DNA from: Syngnathus acus
Taxonomy: Eukaryota; Chordata; Actinopteri; Syngnathiformes; Syngnathidae
Reading direction: 5' to 3'
NCBI RefSeq assembly: GCF_901709675.1
Contig: NC_051091.1
Span: 6,606,967 to 6,670,966, forward strand
DNA: 64,000 nt
The position numbers and the translations under genes were made by a program. A model generated the notes under the pieces. That model was given only the letters and a program-made list of their open reading frames with translations. It searched no databases and was not told the origin of the DNA. Positions 36,901 through 45,829 of this stretch are shown piece by piece. Each line of letters starts with the position of its first letter. Position 1 is the first letter of the stretch.

Positions 36901-38861
36901 TCAGTCCAGATGGGCATGCAGTCCACAGTCAAGTGGTAGAGGATGAGGGCCTCGGAGCGAGCACGGAGGTACATGGCAAACTGGATGCGCTCGACAAAGA
37001 CACGGGGGTCCTCGGCACTGAACAGCAGCCTGATTCTGGGAATCCAGTGCCTATTTCCCGTTAGTAAGCAGTTCACATCTGAACAAGAGTGAGGGGAACA
37101 CGCAAATAGTTCTTATGGCAAAATCCAAGGCTGGGCATGCACTGTACATGAGCAAATGAAATTACCAGGGCAATTGTGTTGTGATTCTTTTAGGTTGCTG
37201 TTTGGGAAAACCTTTTCAACCAAGTACTGACATTTCTCCTTATTGTAGTCAAGCACTCCTACTAAATGCCAGCTGTAGTGGAATAATGAGGGAGCTTGGC
37301 GATGGTCTGATGAGATGAAATTAGCTGTTAAAATCCTCCTGATTTTCCATTCGCATGCATTTTTTTTTTTTTTTTAAACTTTTGCACACAACTTACCAAA
37401 CGACACTCTGTCATCTGAGGGCAATAATGCTTTTGCCGGAATTGGTTTTTTAAACGGTGATCCTTCAATTTTACCCAGGACCATCCAGTCTTCTGCAGTA
37501 CGGCAGTCAAACTCCACATTGTCAAATATCTGCCAGGAAATTTTTGAAAGTAGATGCCAAAAATTTCAAGACCCCATCATGTCGTGAATTACTCTACCAA
37601 ACTCACCTCAAGCGGAAGATAGCAAGACACGGTTAACTGTTCGTCATTATTATCCAAAGGACGTGGCATGAGAAGATTGGAATCAATTTTGTTTTCTGTA
37701 AGGAGCCTCTCAAAATCAATCTTCAAATATTCTCTTCGCCGCCTTTGGAAAAGATGCAGTATTGTCACAACAGGTTGCAACTTGCATCCTTTTTCCTAGC
37801 ATTAGCATTTAAATGTAGTAGCTACAATATTATCACAATGAGGGAGGAAGAGTAGTGGACAATTCTTGGCCACACAAGAGCAGTACAGACCTCTCTTTGG
37901 TTAAATCGCGAGGGCTTCTACCAGGAACAGTTTTGAAGGGCATCTGGACTTTGGGCGTATCTCCACCACGGTTGAAGTAGGTCGTGAGTAATTGCTTTGA
38001 GAAGGTGCCATAGTATTCCTTGTCATCAAACTTGTATTTGGCAAATGGAGACTTTGAGCTTGTGTCTAAAGAAACAAAATGGGAGCTAAGGAAAGCATTT
38101 CATTGAAAAGCTTTCTATACCGACCAATTGAATTATTTTGATGAATTCTTTAGTTCAACAGTTTTTCACTTGTGCAGCTATAATTTTTGTTTTTATTTAA
38201 TGTTATAAACACTCATGTTTTTTTTTATTTGTATTTTAGTTTTTCCGTTACTTTTCATTAACAAAATGTTTGCCCTTAATTAAAATTTTTTTTAATCAGC
38301 CTCAGATCAATGTGAAAACTCAGCAATAGTTATTGATACGAGAGTATCGAATTGTAGTAGGTGGTGATAACCTCTGGAAATAGACAAGGAGGAAAACCGC
38401 TAACCAAGACAAAATATTTAGGACTGAATTTTAATGCCTGCTGTCTCTTCCAAACTTTGGCTTTGTTTTTTTTTTAATTGAACAAACTTATCCTAAAAGG
38501 CTTCTTACCTTCTGAATCATCATAATCACTGTAGTCAGAGGTGGATAACCTCTCCTGGGCGTCTGCTTCTTCTGCACAAGTCTAACCAGTAAACAGAGAT
38601 TAGGAATTATCATGCACACCACACTAAAATTCAAAGAATTTAATAGCTGTTTTAAGAGTAATTACATTCTGTGTGTAATTTTACCTTAAACCTTAAAGTA
38701 GTGAAGACATCCGAGTAGAGACCCTTCTGTTTAGTCATTGGACCTTTTTTGACTGGAGGTAGGGTGTTTCTGTGATTTTGAGCAGGATGCTTATCTTTCG
38801 GCGTTGTTTGAGAAAAATGGGGCCCAAGTGTCTCGAAACCAGGCAAACGTTTATTCTCCAT
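15949..38861 (-). CDS. dnah1: Dynein axonemal heavy chain 1 (whole gene)
   Basis: Motor subunit of an inner-arm dynein (the DNAH1 class) in cilia and sperm flagella; it hydrolyses ATP to slide doublet microtubules. I read 78 coding exons that sum to exactly 12,573 bases (4,190 aa plus stop; human DNAH1 is about 4,265 aa, also in 78 exons). The C-terminus identifies the paralogue: [23 protein letters not shown] and [18 protein letters not shown], ending in ICALDY, are DNAH1-specific rather than DNAH3/7/12. The start ATG at 38861 has an AAAATGG context. A likely 5' UTR exon ends with a GTATGT donor at 39218 and splices to an acceptor just before 38881. Three of its introns are GC-AG. Exon coordinates are given in the five block entries below. 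The gene is intact: no frameshift or stop was seen. Confidence 0.97.
16881..16952 (+). tRNA. tRNA-Glu (anticodon CTC)
   Basis: A 72-base nuclear tRNA. The acceptor stem TCCCTGG pairs with TCAGGGA through a single G-U pair. The A box TGGTCTAGTGG and B box GGTTCGATTCC are perfect pol III promoter elements. The anticodon loop GCTCTCAC gives CTC for glutamate. The T-stem CCGGG/CCCGG is fully paired. A TTTT terminator follows at 16960-16963. The sequence agrees with the highly conserved vertebrate tRNA-Glu-CTC, with no intron and no encoded CCA. It lies inside a dnah1 intron on the opposite strand. Confidence 0.97.
19780..19965 (+). mobile_element. Fragment of a non-LTR retrotransposon reverse transcriptase
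   Basis: The plus strand encodes [20 protein letters not shown] followed by a RKHGIYLH segment. This is the RT motif 4 region typical of fish Rex1/L2/CR1-class LINEs, where a YADDTQ motif normally follows within about 15 residues; here it is lost (decay or deletion). No endonuclease or 3' end is visible, so this is a dead scrap of under 200 bp. It sits antisense in the dnah1 intron between exons 67 and 68. Confidence 0.8.
22433..24311 (-). other. dnah1: dnah1 exons 52-58: stalk and microtubule-binding domain
   Basis: Residues about 2703-3093. Exons: 24311-24120, 24034-23924, 23855-23670, 23608-23417, 23125-22958, 22880-22689, 22564-22433. Charged heptad-rich segments ([14 protein letters not shown] onward, exons 53-54; [20 protein letters not shown], exon 57) form the antiparallel coiled-coil stalk. 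Between them [35 protein letters not shown] and [20 protein letters not shown] (exons 55-56) are the microtubule-binding tip. Exon 52 ends in a GC donor (AAG|GCAAGG); the next exon continues DKLLSTAED in phase 0. Confidence 0.93.
24407..27877 (-). other. dnah1: dnah1 exons 39-51: AAA3 and AAA4
   Basis: Residues about 2022-2702. Exons: 27877-27722, 27636-27538, 27464-27324, 27237-27077, 27002-26845, 26784-26611, 26202-26173, 26024-25846, 25701-25471, 25405-25209, 25138-25003, 24891-24683, 24578-24407. AAA3 has P-loop [12 protein letters not shown] (exon 42), FIDDLNMP (exon 43) and [17 protein letters not shown] (exon 44). AAA4 has [18 protein letters not shown] (exon 48), in which the usual P-loop GKT ends as GRQ, as is normal for this site in axonemal dyneins. 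Exon 45 is a 30 bp microexon. Confidence 0.92.
26336..26470. repeat. AT-rich imperfect tandem repeat
   Basis: Runs of ATT/AAT triplets in which about 60 bp (from 26350, GAATTATTATT...) is repeated imperfectly from 26412, each copy ending in AATAATGATAAT. It is located in the dnah1 intron between exons 44 and 45. Confidence 0.7.
28045..30698 (-). other. dnah1: dnah1 exons 28-38: AAA1 and AAA2
   Basis: Residues about 1498-2021. Exons: 30698-30510, 30412-30307, 30128-30015, 29952-29803, 29609-29523, 29443-29257, 29183-29092, 28888-28734, 28667-28490, 28430-28236, 28164-28045. AAA1, the main ATPase, shows the P-loop [20 protein letters not shown] (exon 28) and Walker [13 protein letters not shown] (exon 29), then [15 protein letters not shown] and [12 protein letters not shown]2 shows the P-loop [13 protein letters not shown] (exon 34) and [20 protein letters not shown] (exon 36). 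All catalytic residues that I can see are intact. The intron between exons 34 and 35 carries the short MITE at 28913-29030. Confidence 0.93.
28913..29030. mobile_element. 118 bp MITE with about 25 bp terminal inverted repeats
   Basis: The left end TACCGTAGTTTTCAGACTAT and the inverted right end TACCGTAAATTTCGGACTAT match, and both continue into AAGCCG. The body is too short to encode anything. It is a non-autonomous DNA transposon or foldback element of a type common in fish introns. It lies in the dnah1 intron between exons 34 and 35. No clear target duplication was resolved. Confidence 0.75.
34619..34971. mobile_element. Non-autonomous hAT-like transposon (353 bp)
   Basis: It starts CAGGGGTGTAAAAT and ends TTTGACACCACTG, so the inverted ends share the CAG(G/T)GGTGT hAT signature. 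Subterminal GCGGGCC/GGCCCGCGGGCC blocks are also inverted. It is flanked by an 8 bp direct repeat, TTCTACAG at 34611-34618 and TTCTACAA at 34972-34979 (7 of 8 identical), the size hAT transposases generate. The body is AT-rich and non-coding. It lies in the dnah1 intron between exons 12 and 13. Confidence 0.88.
36607..36806. repeat. Tandem 100 bp duplication copying a dnah1 splice acceptor
   Basis: Positions 36607-36706 and 36707-36806 repeat with an exact 100 bp offset and few mismatches over their first 80 bases. On the transcribed minus strand each copy contains a pyrimidine-rich tract, TTTTTCAG, then the start of dnah1 exon 8 (GTT AAA A.A TGT ATA GA. GGA CTT). The copy at 36607 is the real exon 8 start. 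The copy at 36707 lies upstream in the transcript as a decoy acceptor reading [11 protein letters not shown] before running into AT-rich intron. Confidence 0.88.
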
Positions 38862-39219
38862 TTTAAGCTTAGGTAAAATACCTTGGATATGGACAAAAAG
38901 CATAGTCAGCAAGAATGAGTTTGTCTGTACTGAAGAGCTCAAATAAACTAAAGCAGAGACTTGCATATGAGCACAATAAAAGAGTATAATATGTTATTAT
39001 AAATTATAATGCTTTGACAAAATGTTTGGGATTTTTTATATCACTCAAAAGCCCAATATCTGTGCGCTTAAAATTGTTTTTCTTTGCAAGTGCGTAAAAT
39101 GCGTTGAGAAATTCTCCAAAATGTCCTTGTTCTGCATTATTCAAATTAATAAGTGCAGAAGAGCCACAAATGAATGAGTTAGTTTGGGAAAGTCTCAACA
39201 ACATAATTGTGACATACCT

Positions 39220-42200
39220 TCTTTTAGGTGTTATTTTAGAACTACTAAAAGGTGGGGCGCGATGCTGACGTTCACAAGTTGTGTCGACACAGTGAGGTAA
39301 TGGCTGCTGGCATCACAAAGTAAATCTGCCAAATTAGTATCCGACACTTTACATACAAGCCCATGTCTTTTATTCATTCTTCATAGCCCTTTCTGCAGGC
39401 GTCAGCCTTGGTTGTCCTCACGGAGCTCCGAGAAGTCCTTTTTTTTTTTTTTTTTATCTTCCTGACTGCCCATGCAGTCACCGATGACGTCGTGGTTTGT
39501 ACGCGCTTTGTCATAGTTGACGTATGTACGTGCACGCAATTTATATGTAAATATGTTGGATGAACCCGTTGGTTATTTTCAATATTATATTAATTTTACG
39601 CAGCTCCGAGTCATATTTTTATCTGCTGTATATTTAACAGGTGACTTGAAACCTGCCTATAGACTAAATACTGTCATTTGCGTTGTCAGAATATTTTTGC
39701 ACTTAAAAAACGTAAATTGTACCTGCAGTGACGATGAGCAGTTCTTGTCAAAAAGGACGCTATTTGGGCATCACTTGTCTTAAAACCGGAGGTCCTCCAC
39801 ATTCATCCCTCATTTCACCACCGCCTGCAATAAAACATTTCATTTGACTACTTTCACACAAATCTCAGTTTGCAAGTGCCAGGTAAACTTGCACGCGACA
39901 ACGGTTGTCGTGGAGACGGAATCACGTGACGCCATGTGGGCTGCAGCTCGCAAGCGCGCCGCGCGAGGACTGGAGGGCATGCAAAATAAATAGAACAGCT
40001 CCTACTGACCCGTGAGCTCGTGGATCACAACCTACTCCGTTTCCCATGCATGGTCGATCACAGACATCATGCACTGCAGCTCCAGCTCCAGCTCCTGCCC
40101 TTGGCCTCTTCAGTCGAAACGCATCAGAGCAGCCTGAGATTGGGTAGCCAAGCACAAGTGAACTTGCAATCTCGTGAGTTGGAAGTCTCACGTGTCCCTT
40201 ATGAACGACATGCTGCTTGTTTTGGCAAAAGCTGTGTTGGGTGGGGACCATCCGAAGAGAAGATGCATGGGAAAGTCAGTGATTAAATTACTTCATCACT
40301 TTGGTAGTGGTGATCCAAATGACAAAAAGATTGAGGTGACCTTGTGCTCCATCAGGCCAAATGAAAAAGTCTTTATAATGGAGCCGAAGAGCAATGCCCA
40401 AAGATTGGCTTAGCTCAGATGTCATGGATAGTGAAATTCTGTTTCTGGGGTGATTCTCAAAACAATGACCTCATTTAACGACGAGGTGGTTTGACTTCAA
40501 ACATTCACTTGGCAGTGCTGCAGCTTTCTTTGGAGCCTAAAGCCGCTACAAAGATGACAATGGTGGTAAGCCAACTCTACAAACGTAGCTTGCAGCCCTA
40601 ATTGTACTATAAATGTAACAGAATAAAAACTAAACAGAGCATTAGAGCTTTGATTAGCCATTTTAACAAGAGAGGAAAGGAATTGCAATCCAAATGTAAA
40701 ATATATGTGTTGCCAAGATGAGCTCCTCACAAGGATCAGATCTTGGCAAACAGGACATAATAACATTCCCCATCAGGCTGCACCAACAAGAACCCAAAGC
40801 TGAGCCTTTTCCTAGTATTATTAGTGAGGCCTTGTGAAACTCTGCACAATTAAGTGAACGTCATGCACAACTGCCACTTAATTCGAATTGCTGCTGCGCC
40901 TTTAATCAACCAATAGTTAGAGCGCTTGAAAGGGGCGCCTGCTCTGAGCATGGTCAGTGTCAATGGTGTCACTTTTAAAGATGAAAGCCACTGAAATCAT
41001 GTTAACACACTGGATGTGGCACAGCAGCACAGTCAGCTGCCTGCATGCAACTGATATTCTTGATGGCTTTAGCAGTGAACTCGTTCTTTGGCTCAGCATT
41101 GAAGTCGGCGTCATGAGTTGGCGGGATCACAGATGGACCCTGTGCAGTCCATTAAAGACACCGGTAATGAGTCCAGAAGGACCTTCAATAATCACTACCA
41201 TGTCCCAGATGAGGGGCACACTTAAACCACAACAAGTGGTCCAGAACTTCAAACAACTGCATTCGATTTTTCCTCTCATTTGTTCAATTTCTATGGAGAA
41301 CGCGCAAGGAAGAAATAAAGTTTTACATTCAGCCTAGTGAGAAGATACCCAGTTATGGCAAGTCATAATCATAACGACATAAAACTGTGCAACCATTATT
41401 GACTGAAAGGCTGTGTTGCCTTTTTGCAACCTTCAAAGCCTTTCACGTGAGGTGAGTGAGTGAGGCGAACTTTTTTTTTTTTTTTATTGGACACGGGAAA
41501 TGGGAGCAGGTAGTTCGTCTCTAATTATATGGTGATTAACTAAGTATGACAATAGATGGAATAGTTTTCAATTAAAATGTGTAAAAAAAATATCCTGCCA
41601 AATGGAACCTCGAAGCTTCAGCTCCTTCTGCAGGTTTCATATTGTTTTGATGTCAACCATATTTATGATTATATTATTTTAGCCACTTTAATTTGTCAGA
41701 TAATTGTGGTTTCTATAGTTCGACTGCACTGGCGGCTATTTTTATCCTCGTCTCGGGTTTCCCCACATCACGCTTCAAAGGGACGCGTAAATTAGAGTTA
41801 GTGCAGATCGAAAACAAGAGAAGCAGATGCAGCTGAGCTCGTTACTTTGGAAAATAACTGGCAGGTAGGAGTAATGCAGAGCAGAATAACACGTCGATAT
41901 CCCCCCCCCCCCCCCCCTTCCCACGGTGCGCGCATGTGTGGGGAGACTTTCTTGTGGGTGGTTTGCGTGGATAAATAGAGCGCACGCTGCACTCTAGAGC
42001 AGCTTTGAATCTGACTGGAGGAAATAACCAATGTTGGCCACTCAACTGCGACATATGTATTTTGTTTGGTTTCCTCCCGTGGAAGGATTCATGACTTCAT
42101 CCGGACAAAATGGAATTAATTTAATGCTCATTCGGGCAGGATTATAATTGCAATGGCTATTTTTAAATTGGTGTTTGAGGATTTTACCCGTCCAAGATCA

Positions 42201-42300
42201 GATTAGAAACAGACGTTGTAGCTGCTACGTCCAGTTTAAGATGCTATTGTGCGTTCATAGTCATATTGGTGCCGTATCCTCCAGAAGGTTTTTGGCATGT
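39220..42300. other. Intergenic region between dnah1 and the netrin-like gene
   Basis: No gene is supported. It has a poly-T (39438-39455), CRE-like TGACGTCG near 39485, a CpG-rich patch at 39890-40040 and another poly-T at 41471-41485. Open frames at 40020-40413 and 40957-41337 show no family I recognise. A C17 tract lies at 41901-41917, about 420 bp upstream of the netrin-like start, probably in its promoter. A TATA-like ATAAATAG follows at about 41970. Confidence 0.55.
39904..39917 (-). promoter_or_regulatory. RFX X-box candidate upstream of dnah1
   Basis: GTTGTCGTGGAGAC fits the X-box consensus RYYNYY-N(1-3)-RRNRAC with a 2-base spacer. RFX factors switch on ciliary genes such as axonemal dyneins. 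It lies 1.0 kb from the dnah1 start codon and about 690 bp from the donor of the likely 5' UTR exon (39218), with a CACGTG E-box next to it at about 39924. It is somewhat far from the probable start site, so the link to dnah1 is inference. Confidence 0.45.
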
Positions 42301-42333
42301 AGGTTGTAAATAAGTGAAGACAGAACGTTTAGA

Positions 42334-45300
42334 ATGTTTGGGAAAGGTGAACATCGGCTGCTGTTGCTCATTTGGATGTTTGCGGGTTTGGCGCAAAGTG
42401 GAGCAGGTGAGCTCTTCGTTTTATTTACGGGTGGCGCATTTTGTAAAGTGTATATAAAAAAAGTGAGTCATCAGGCATAACATCTTAACTATCAGAAACA
42501 CTAACTACAACCTACATTCTTATTTTTCCCAATGTTAGAAGGCTTTTTCTTCTTTGAATGGAAAGGTTCTTCAGTTACAGGTGACATTTGGATGTTATGA
42601 AAGGTAACCCGAGTGTGTATTTGGAGAAAGCCAACTAAGAGAGAATCTAATGAATTGTTAAACAATTAAATCTAGCTTTTGTATCTTTGGTGTGCCTTGG
42701 TTAATCATAAAGCATCGCAAAACCGCACCGATTTGTGTTTCAGTTTCCAGATGTGCACAGCACGCCTGCGGTCCACCCGTCAGGAACCTGGCCACAGGCA
42801 GAGCTCTCATCACCCTCTCAGGGAGCTGCGGGAACACCTCCCGTGACCAAAGCCCGTGTCCCCACCCAGCGAGTCATATGACAGATGATCCTTTCTTGCA
42901 TCCAAATACCTTTTGGGAATCAAGCGCGGAAGCCACCACGCAGGGGATGCCGGAGGAAATCCGTCTGGACCTGGAAACACGCTTCTGCCTGTCCCACGTG
43001 GTTTTGTCGTTCCGGTCGCCGCGGCCCGCTGCCATGATGGTCGAGCGATCGACCGACTTTGGAAAATCCTGGGATGTTCTGAAGGTCTTTGCAGACAATT
43101 GTAGCGTGGAGTTTGGTTTGCCCGATGATTTTAATTGGCCCGGCTCTTTGTGTACATCCCGCTACAGCAGCGCAGCACCCTGCAGTGGTGGGGAGGTAAG
43201 AGGTGTCATGATCATCTTTTTCCACACACCGGCAGTCACATTTGAAATCATGAACTGTCTCTTCCGAGGTGATACTACGGATACTCGACCCAAACAACGC
43301 AAAACTACTTGACCCCTACAGTCCGGAAGCGCTTACACGCATGACCCTCACCAATCTGCGTATCAGACTGCTGAGAGCTCAGATTTGTCCTCTTCAGTGG
43401 AGCTCAAAGCAACAAACACTGCCAACGCCCGCTCCTTATGCTGTTTATAATTTGCTGGCCCAAGGGACGTGCCTGTGCCACGGACATGCTGAGCATTGTG
43501 AGGCACGACGTAAACGTCAAAACACAAAACTGCATAGTACCATGGTGAGTGTGTGTTTTTTTTTCTAACTTTTAAACTAGATGGCAGTGTTAAATAAACA
43601 TTTGGGCTGTCACTAGCAAATCTTTTTAGAATAGATTACTCTATCGATTATTCCACAGATTAATCGACTAACCAGATAAAAAAATATTTTGCACAAAAAA
43701 TGGATTGTAAAATATTTTTTTCAATATTTTAACCAATTGTTTAGTTGTATTGTTAAGTAATAAAAGATGAACCTTGCAGGTGTCCGGTCGCTGTGTGTGT
43801 ACTTTTATATATATATAATATTTTGCACAAAAAATGGACTGTAAAATATTTTGTTTTCAATATTTTAACCAATTGTGTAGTTGTATTGTTAAGTAATAAA
43901 AGATGAACCTTGCAGGTGTCCGGTCGCTGCGTGTGTACTCACCACACAGTCGGCTTACACTGCGAAAAGTGTGCGCCGCTCTACAACGACCGTCCCTGGA
44001 AACCCGCCAACGGGAGCAGCGGCGAGGCAAATCAATGCCAGAGTAAGCGGAAGGTGATACGAAAGTCATCCAACAACTCGTAATCCCCTCACGACAACTC
44101 AATGCTCTTTCTCCTCTCCAACTGTCATCAGAATGCGAGTGTCACGACCACGCAGACAGCTGCCACTTCTCCCGGCGAGTGTGGCTCTCCACCGGTGGCC
44201 TGAGCGGCGGGGTCTGCCACGGCTGCAGACACAACACATTTGGACGCAGGTGCCAGCGCTGTCGTCATGGCTACCGCCGTCACCCAAACCTGCCTATCAA
44301 CTCACCACACACTTGTCAACGTGAGTGAGTGTAGCTCAATCATTATTGAGAGAGAGACAGAAAGAGGAAATGTGTTTTGTCTTTCAGGATGCTGGTGTGA
44401 CCACCAAGGCTCCTTGTCTCCACATTCTGGAGCTGAGGAAACCTGGTGCCACCCTCGCAGCGGGCAGTGCAAATGCAAAACGGGCGTCGGGGGCACAAGC
44501 TGTACTCATTGCATGCCTGGCTATTGGGGCTTTGGAAGTGAAGGGTGCAAAGCCTGCTCGTGTCCCAACAGCTGCAATCCCACCAATGGGAAGTGTCTGG
44601 ACAGGTGAGCGCTCTACACTTTGTTTCTAGTCATTTACAAAATCACCAAGGAGATGACTTTCTAATTCCTGCTTGGCTGTTGCAGCCATTCTAATAATCA
44701 GCTGTTCAACATACCCATTGGTGGAAAAATCCCTGCGTTGGATTCTCCTTTGTTTATGGACGAAGAGGCACAGTGGCCAAAAGAGCAGGCAGTCTCTGTG
44801 CTGCACTCCTCAGGTGTGTTCAACTGGAAGTTTTTGTGTCATATGCAAAATCCATGCGGTACCTTCATGAGCCTATGCGAATTCTACTTGTCTTAAAAAA
44901 ATTTTTTAATTAATTCATACAAATTAAAGTTAATGGCGTTTTCAGAAACTAATTTGAATAAATAAATATACATAAATTGATTAATTAAAAAAAATGAAAC
45001 TGCAGCAGTCAATGTTGCTCTACTAAGTGTTTGTGTGTGTGCACAGGTAAGTGTAGCTGTAAGGAGAAGAAGCTAAAAAGAGTGTCTGACCTCTGCAAAA
45101 TTAAACATGACTATGGTAAGGAGATTTCACTTCTAAGCCTCTATTGTGACTAATGTAATCCGAGCACATACCGTGGACTGGTGTCAATCCCGACAGCGAT
45201 GAAAGCGATTGTGGTGTCAGCTCATGACAAAGGCAGCCATGCAGAAGTGCGGGTCAAAGTGCGCAAGGTCCTACGATCAGGTCTGACGGCTCTGAGCTCG

Positions 45301-45566
45301 GGAACAGCCAGCATCTTTCCTGTGTCCTGGACCAGCCGTGGATGCACCTGCCCTATCCTAAACCCAGGCAAGTACATGTGCACTTCTAGCACATCACAGA
45401 AAAGTTAGAAGAAAATGTTTTGTCCGCAGGTATGGAGTACCTGTTGGCAGGCCCGGAGGAATCTGTCACAGGCCGTTTGCTGGTCACGATGCAGAGTGCG
45501 GTGGTCCCCTGGACCCCCAGATTGGGTCTCCTCGTTACCGAGGGCCTACGACGTGGATGCCCATGA
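42334..45566 (+). CDS. Netrin-4-like secreted laminin-related protein
   Basis: Exons: 42334-42406, 42744-43195, 43269-43544, 43916-44042, 44132-44320, 44388-44604, 44686-44813, 45047-45115, 45197-45367, 45430-45566. They sum in frame to 612 aa (human netrin-4 about 628). Order: signal peptide (HRLLLLIWMFAGLA, residues 1-22), laminin N-terminal domain (about 25-245; IRLDLETRFCLSHVVLSFRS, RPAAMMVERSTDFGKSW), three laminin-type EGF repeats (CLCHGHAEHC, CECHDHADSC, CWCDHQGSL; YWGFGSEGC at the third), a short linker, and a C-terminal NTR domain (CSCKEKKL, SAHDKGSHAEVRVKVRKVL, GCTCPILNPGMEYLLAG). This is netrin-4 architecture, and family members are basement-membrane proteins that bind laminin gamma chains. 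Divergence from netrin-4 suggests a paralogue, so I give no symbol. The intron at 45368-45429 uses a GC donor. Confidence 0.9.
43604..43682. repeat. Dispersed-repeat remnant (GGGCTGTCACTAGC...ATTAATCGACTAA)
   Basis: GGGCTGTCACTAGC followed by alternating ATCGATTATT and ATTAATCG blocks resembles a dispersed short element I associate with fish introns. It is short, with no target duplication seen, and its family is not assigned. It sits in the third netrin-like intron, directly before the tandem duplication. Confidence 0.35.
43683..43939. repeat. Tandem duplication (about 135 bp period) copying a netrin-like splice acceptor
   Basis: The segment from AATATTTTGCACAAAA through GTGTGTACT occurs at 43683-43803 and again at 43817-43939 with few differences. 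Each copy carries the intron end, the CTTGCAG acceptor and the first 8 codons of exon 4 (VSGRCVCT). The right copy is the real exon 4 (acceptor before 43916). The left copy (acceptor before 43780) is a decoy: its frame continues FIYI and stops at TAA within a TATATATA stretch. Confidence 0.92.
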
Positions 45567-45723
45567 TGGCTCCGTTCAGAAAGTCAGTTAAAAAGAATGG
45601 AAATGAATAGAGACAAGTGCACCAATACAGAAGCAGTAAAAAAAAACTGCAAGGCTGAGCAAGCAAGGAAGAAGACAACATTGAAAGACAGAAAACAAGT
45701 CACAATTCTTCCATTACCACAAT

Positions 45724-45729
45724 TTTATT
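45724..45729 (-). terminator. Possible distal polyadenylation signal of chchd4
   Basis: AATAAA on the minus strand about 1 kb past the chchd4 stop, inside the probable 3' UTR of the convergent netrin-like gene. No closer clear minus-strand AATAAA was noticed, but weaker variants were not excluded. Confidence 0.3.
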
Positions 45730-45817
45730 CAGAACAATGGATGTAAATTTGAGTCACGGTTGTTCAACGCACAGCAGTTACAGAAGGCGACCTTGAATGT
45801 ATAAATGTCTGGATTTT

Positions 45818-45823
45818 AATAAA
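45818..45823 (+). terminator. Candidate polyadenylation signal of the netrin-like gene
   Basis: AATAAA on the plus strand about 250 bases past the stop codon, the first canonical signal downstream. Confidence 0.5.
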
Positions 45824-45829
45824 GTCTCC

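Larger units (their letters stand above)
30822..38861 (-). other. dnah1: dnah1 exons 1-27: tail and linker
   Basis: Residues 1 to about 1497: the divergent N-terminal tail, which binds other dynein subunits, and the linker that produces the power stroke. Exons: 38861-38685, 38581-38509, 38065-37891, 37742-37607, 37529-37397, 37306-37166, 37078-36823, 36631-36474, 36391-36180, 36107-35809, 35458-35308, 35192-34999, 34556-34331, 34266-34147, 34071-33989, 33870-33729, 33623-33468, 33388-33190, 33084-32830, 32746-32534, 32443-32279, 32184-32063, 31819-31714, 31621-31442, 31377-31237, 31169-31006, 30935-30822. Landmarks are LDYNKEK (exon 6), GLRNPGMR (exon 19), [18 protein letters not shown] (exon 20) and LYLEPIFSS (exon 21). 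The first two or three exons are poorly conserved and their borders rest on splice signals and phase alone. Confidence 0.88.

Noticed and set aside
39004-39204. 66-codon minus-strand frame ending KNPKHFVKAL upstream of dnah1
   Set aside because: It falls inside the likely intron (38882-39217) between a dnah1 5' UTR exon and the first coding exon. It has no recognisable family and no clear acceptor at its start.
40020-41337. Several plus-strand frames that could be a processed pseudogene
   Set aside because: No protein family was recognised, there is no poly-A tail or target duplication, and the frames do not join by plausible splice sites.
41901-41917. C17 run and other homopolymers (C13T11 at 5786, C10 at 56481) as possible functional elements
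   Set aside because: Simple slippage products with no further structure nearby; noted only as repeats or in the gap descriptions.
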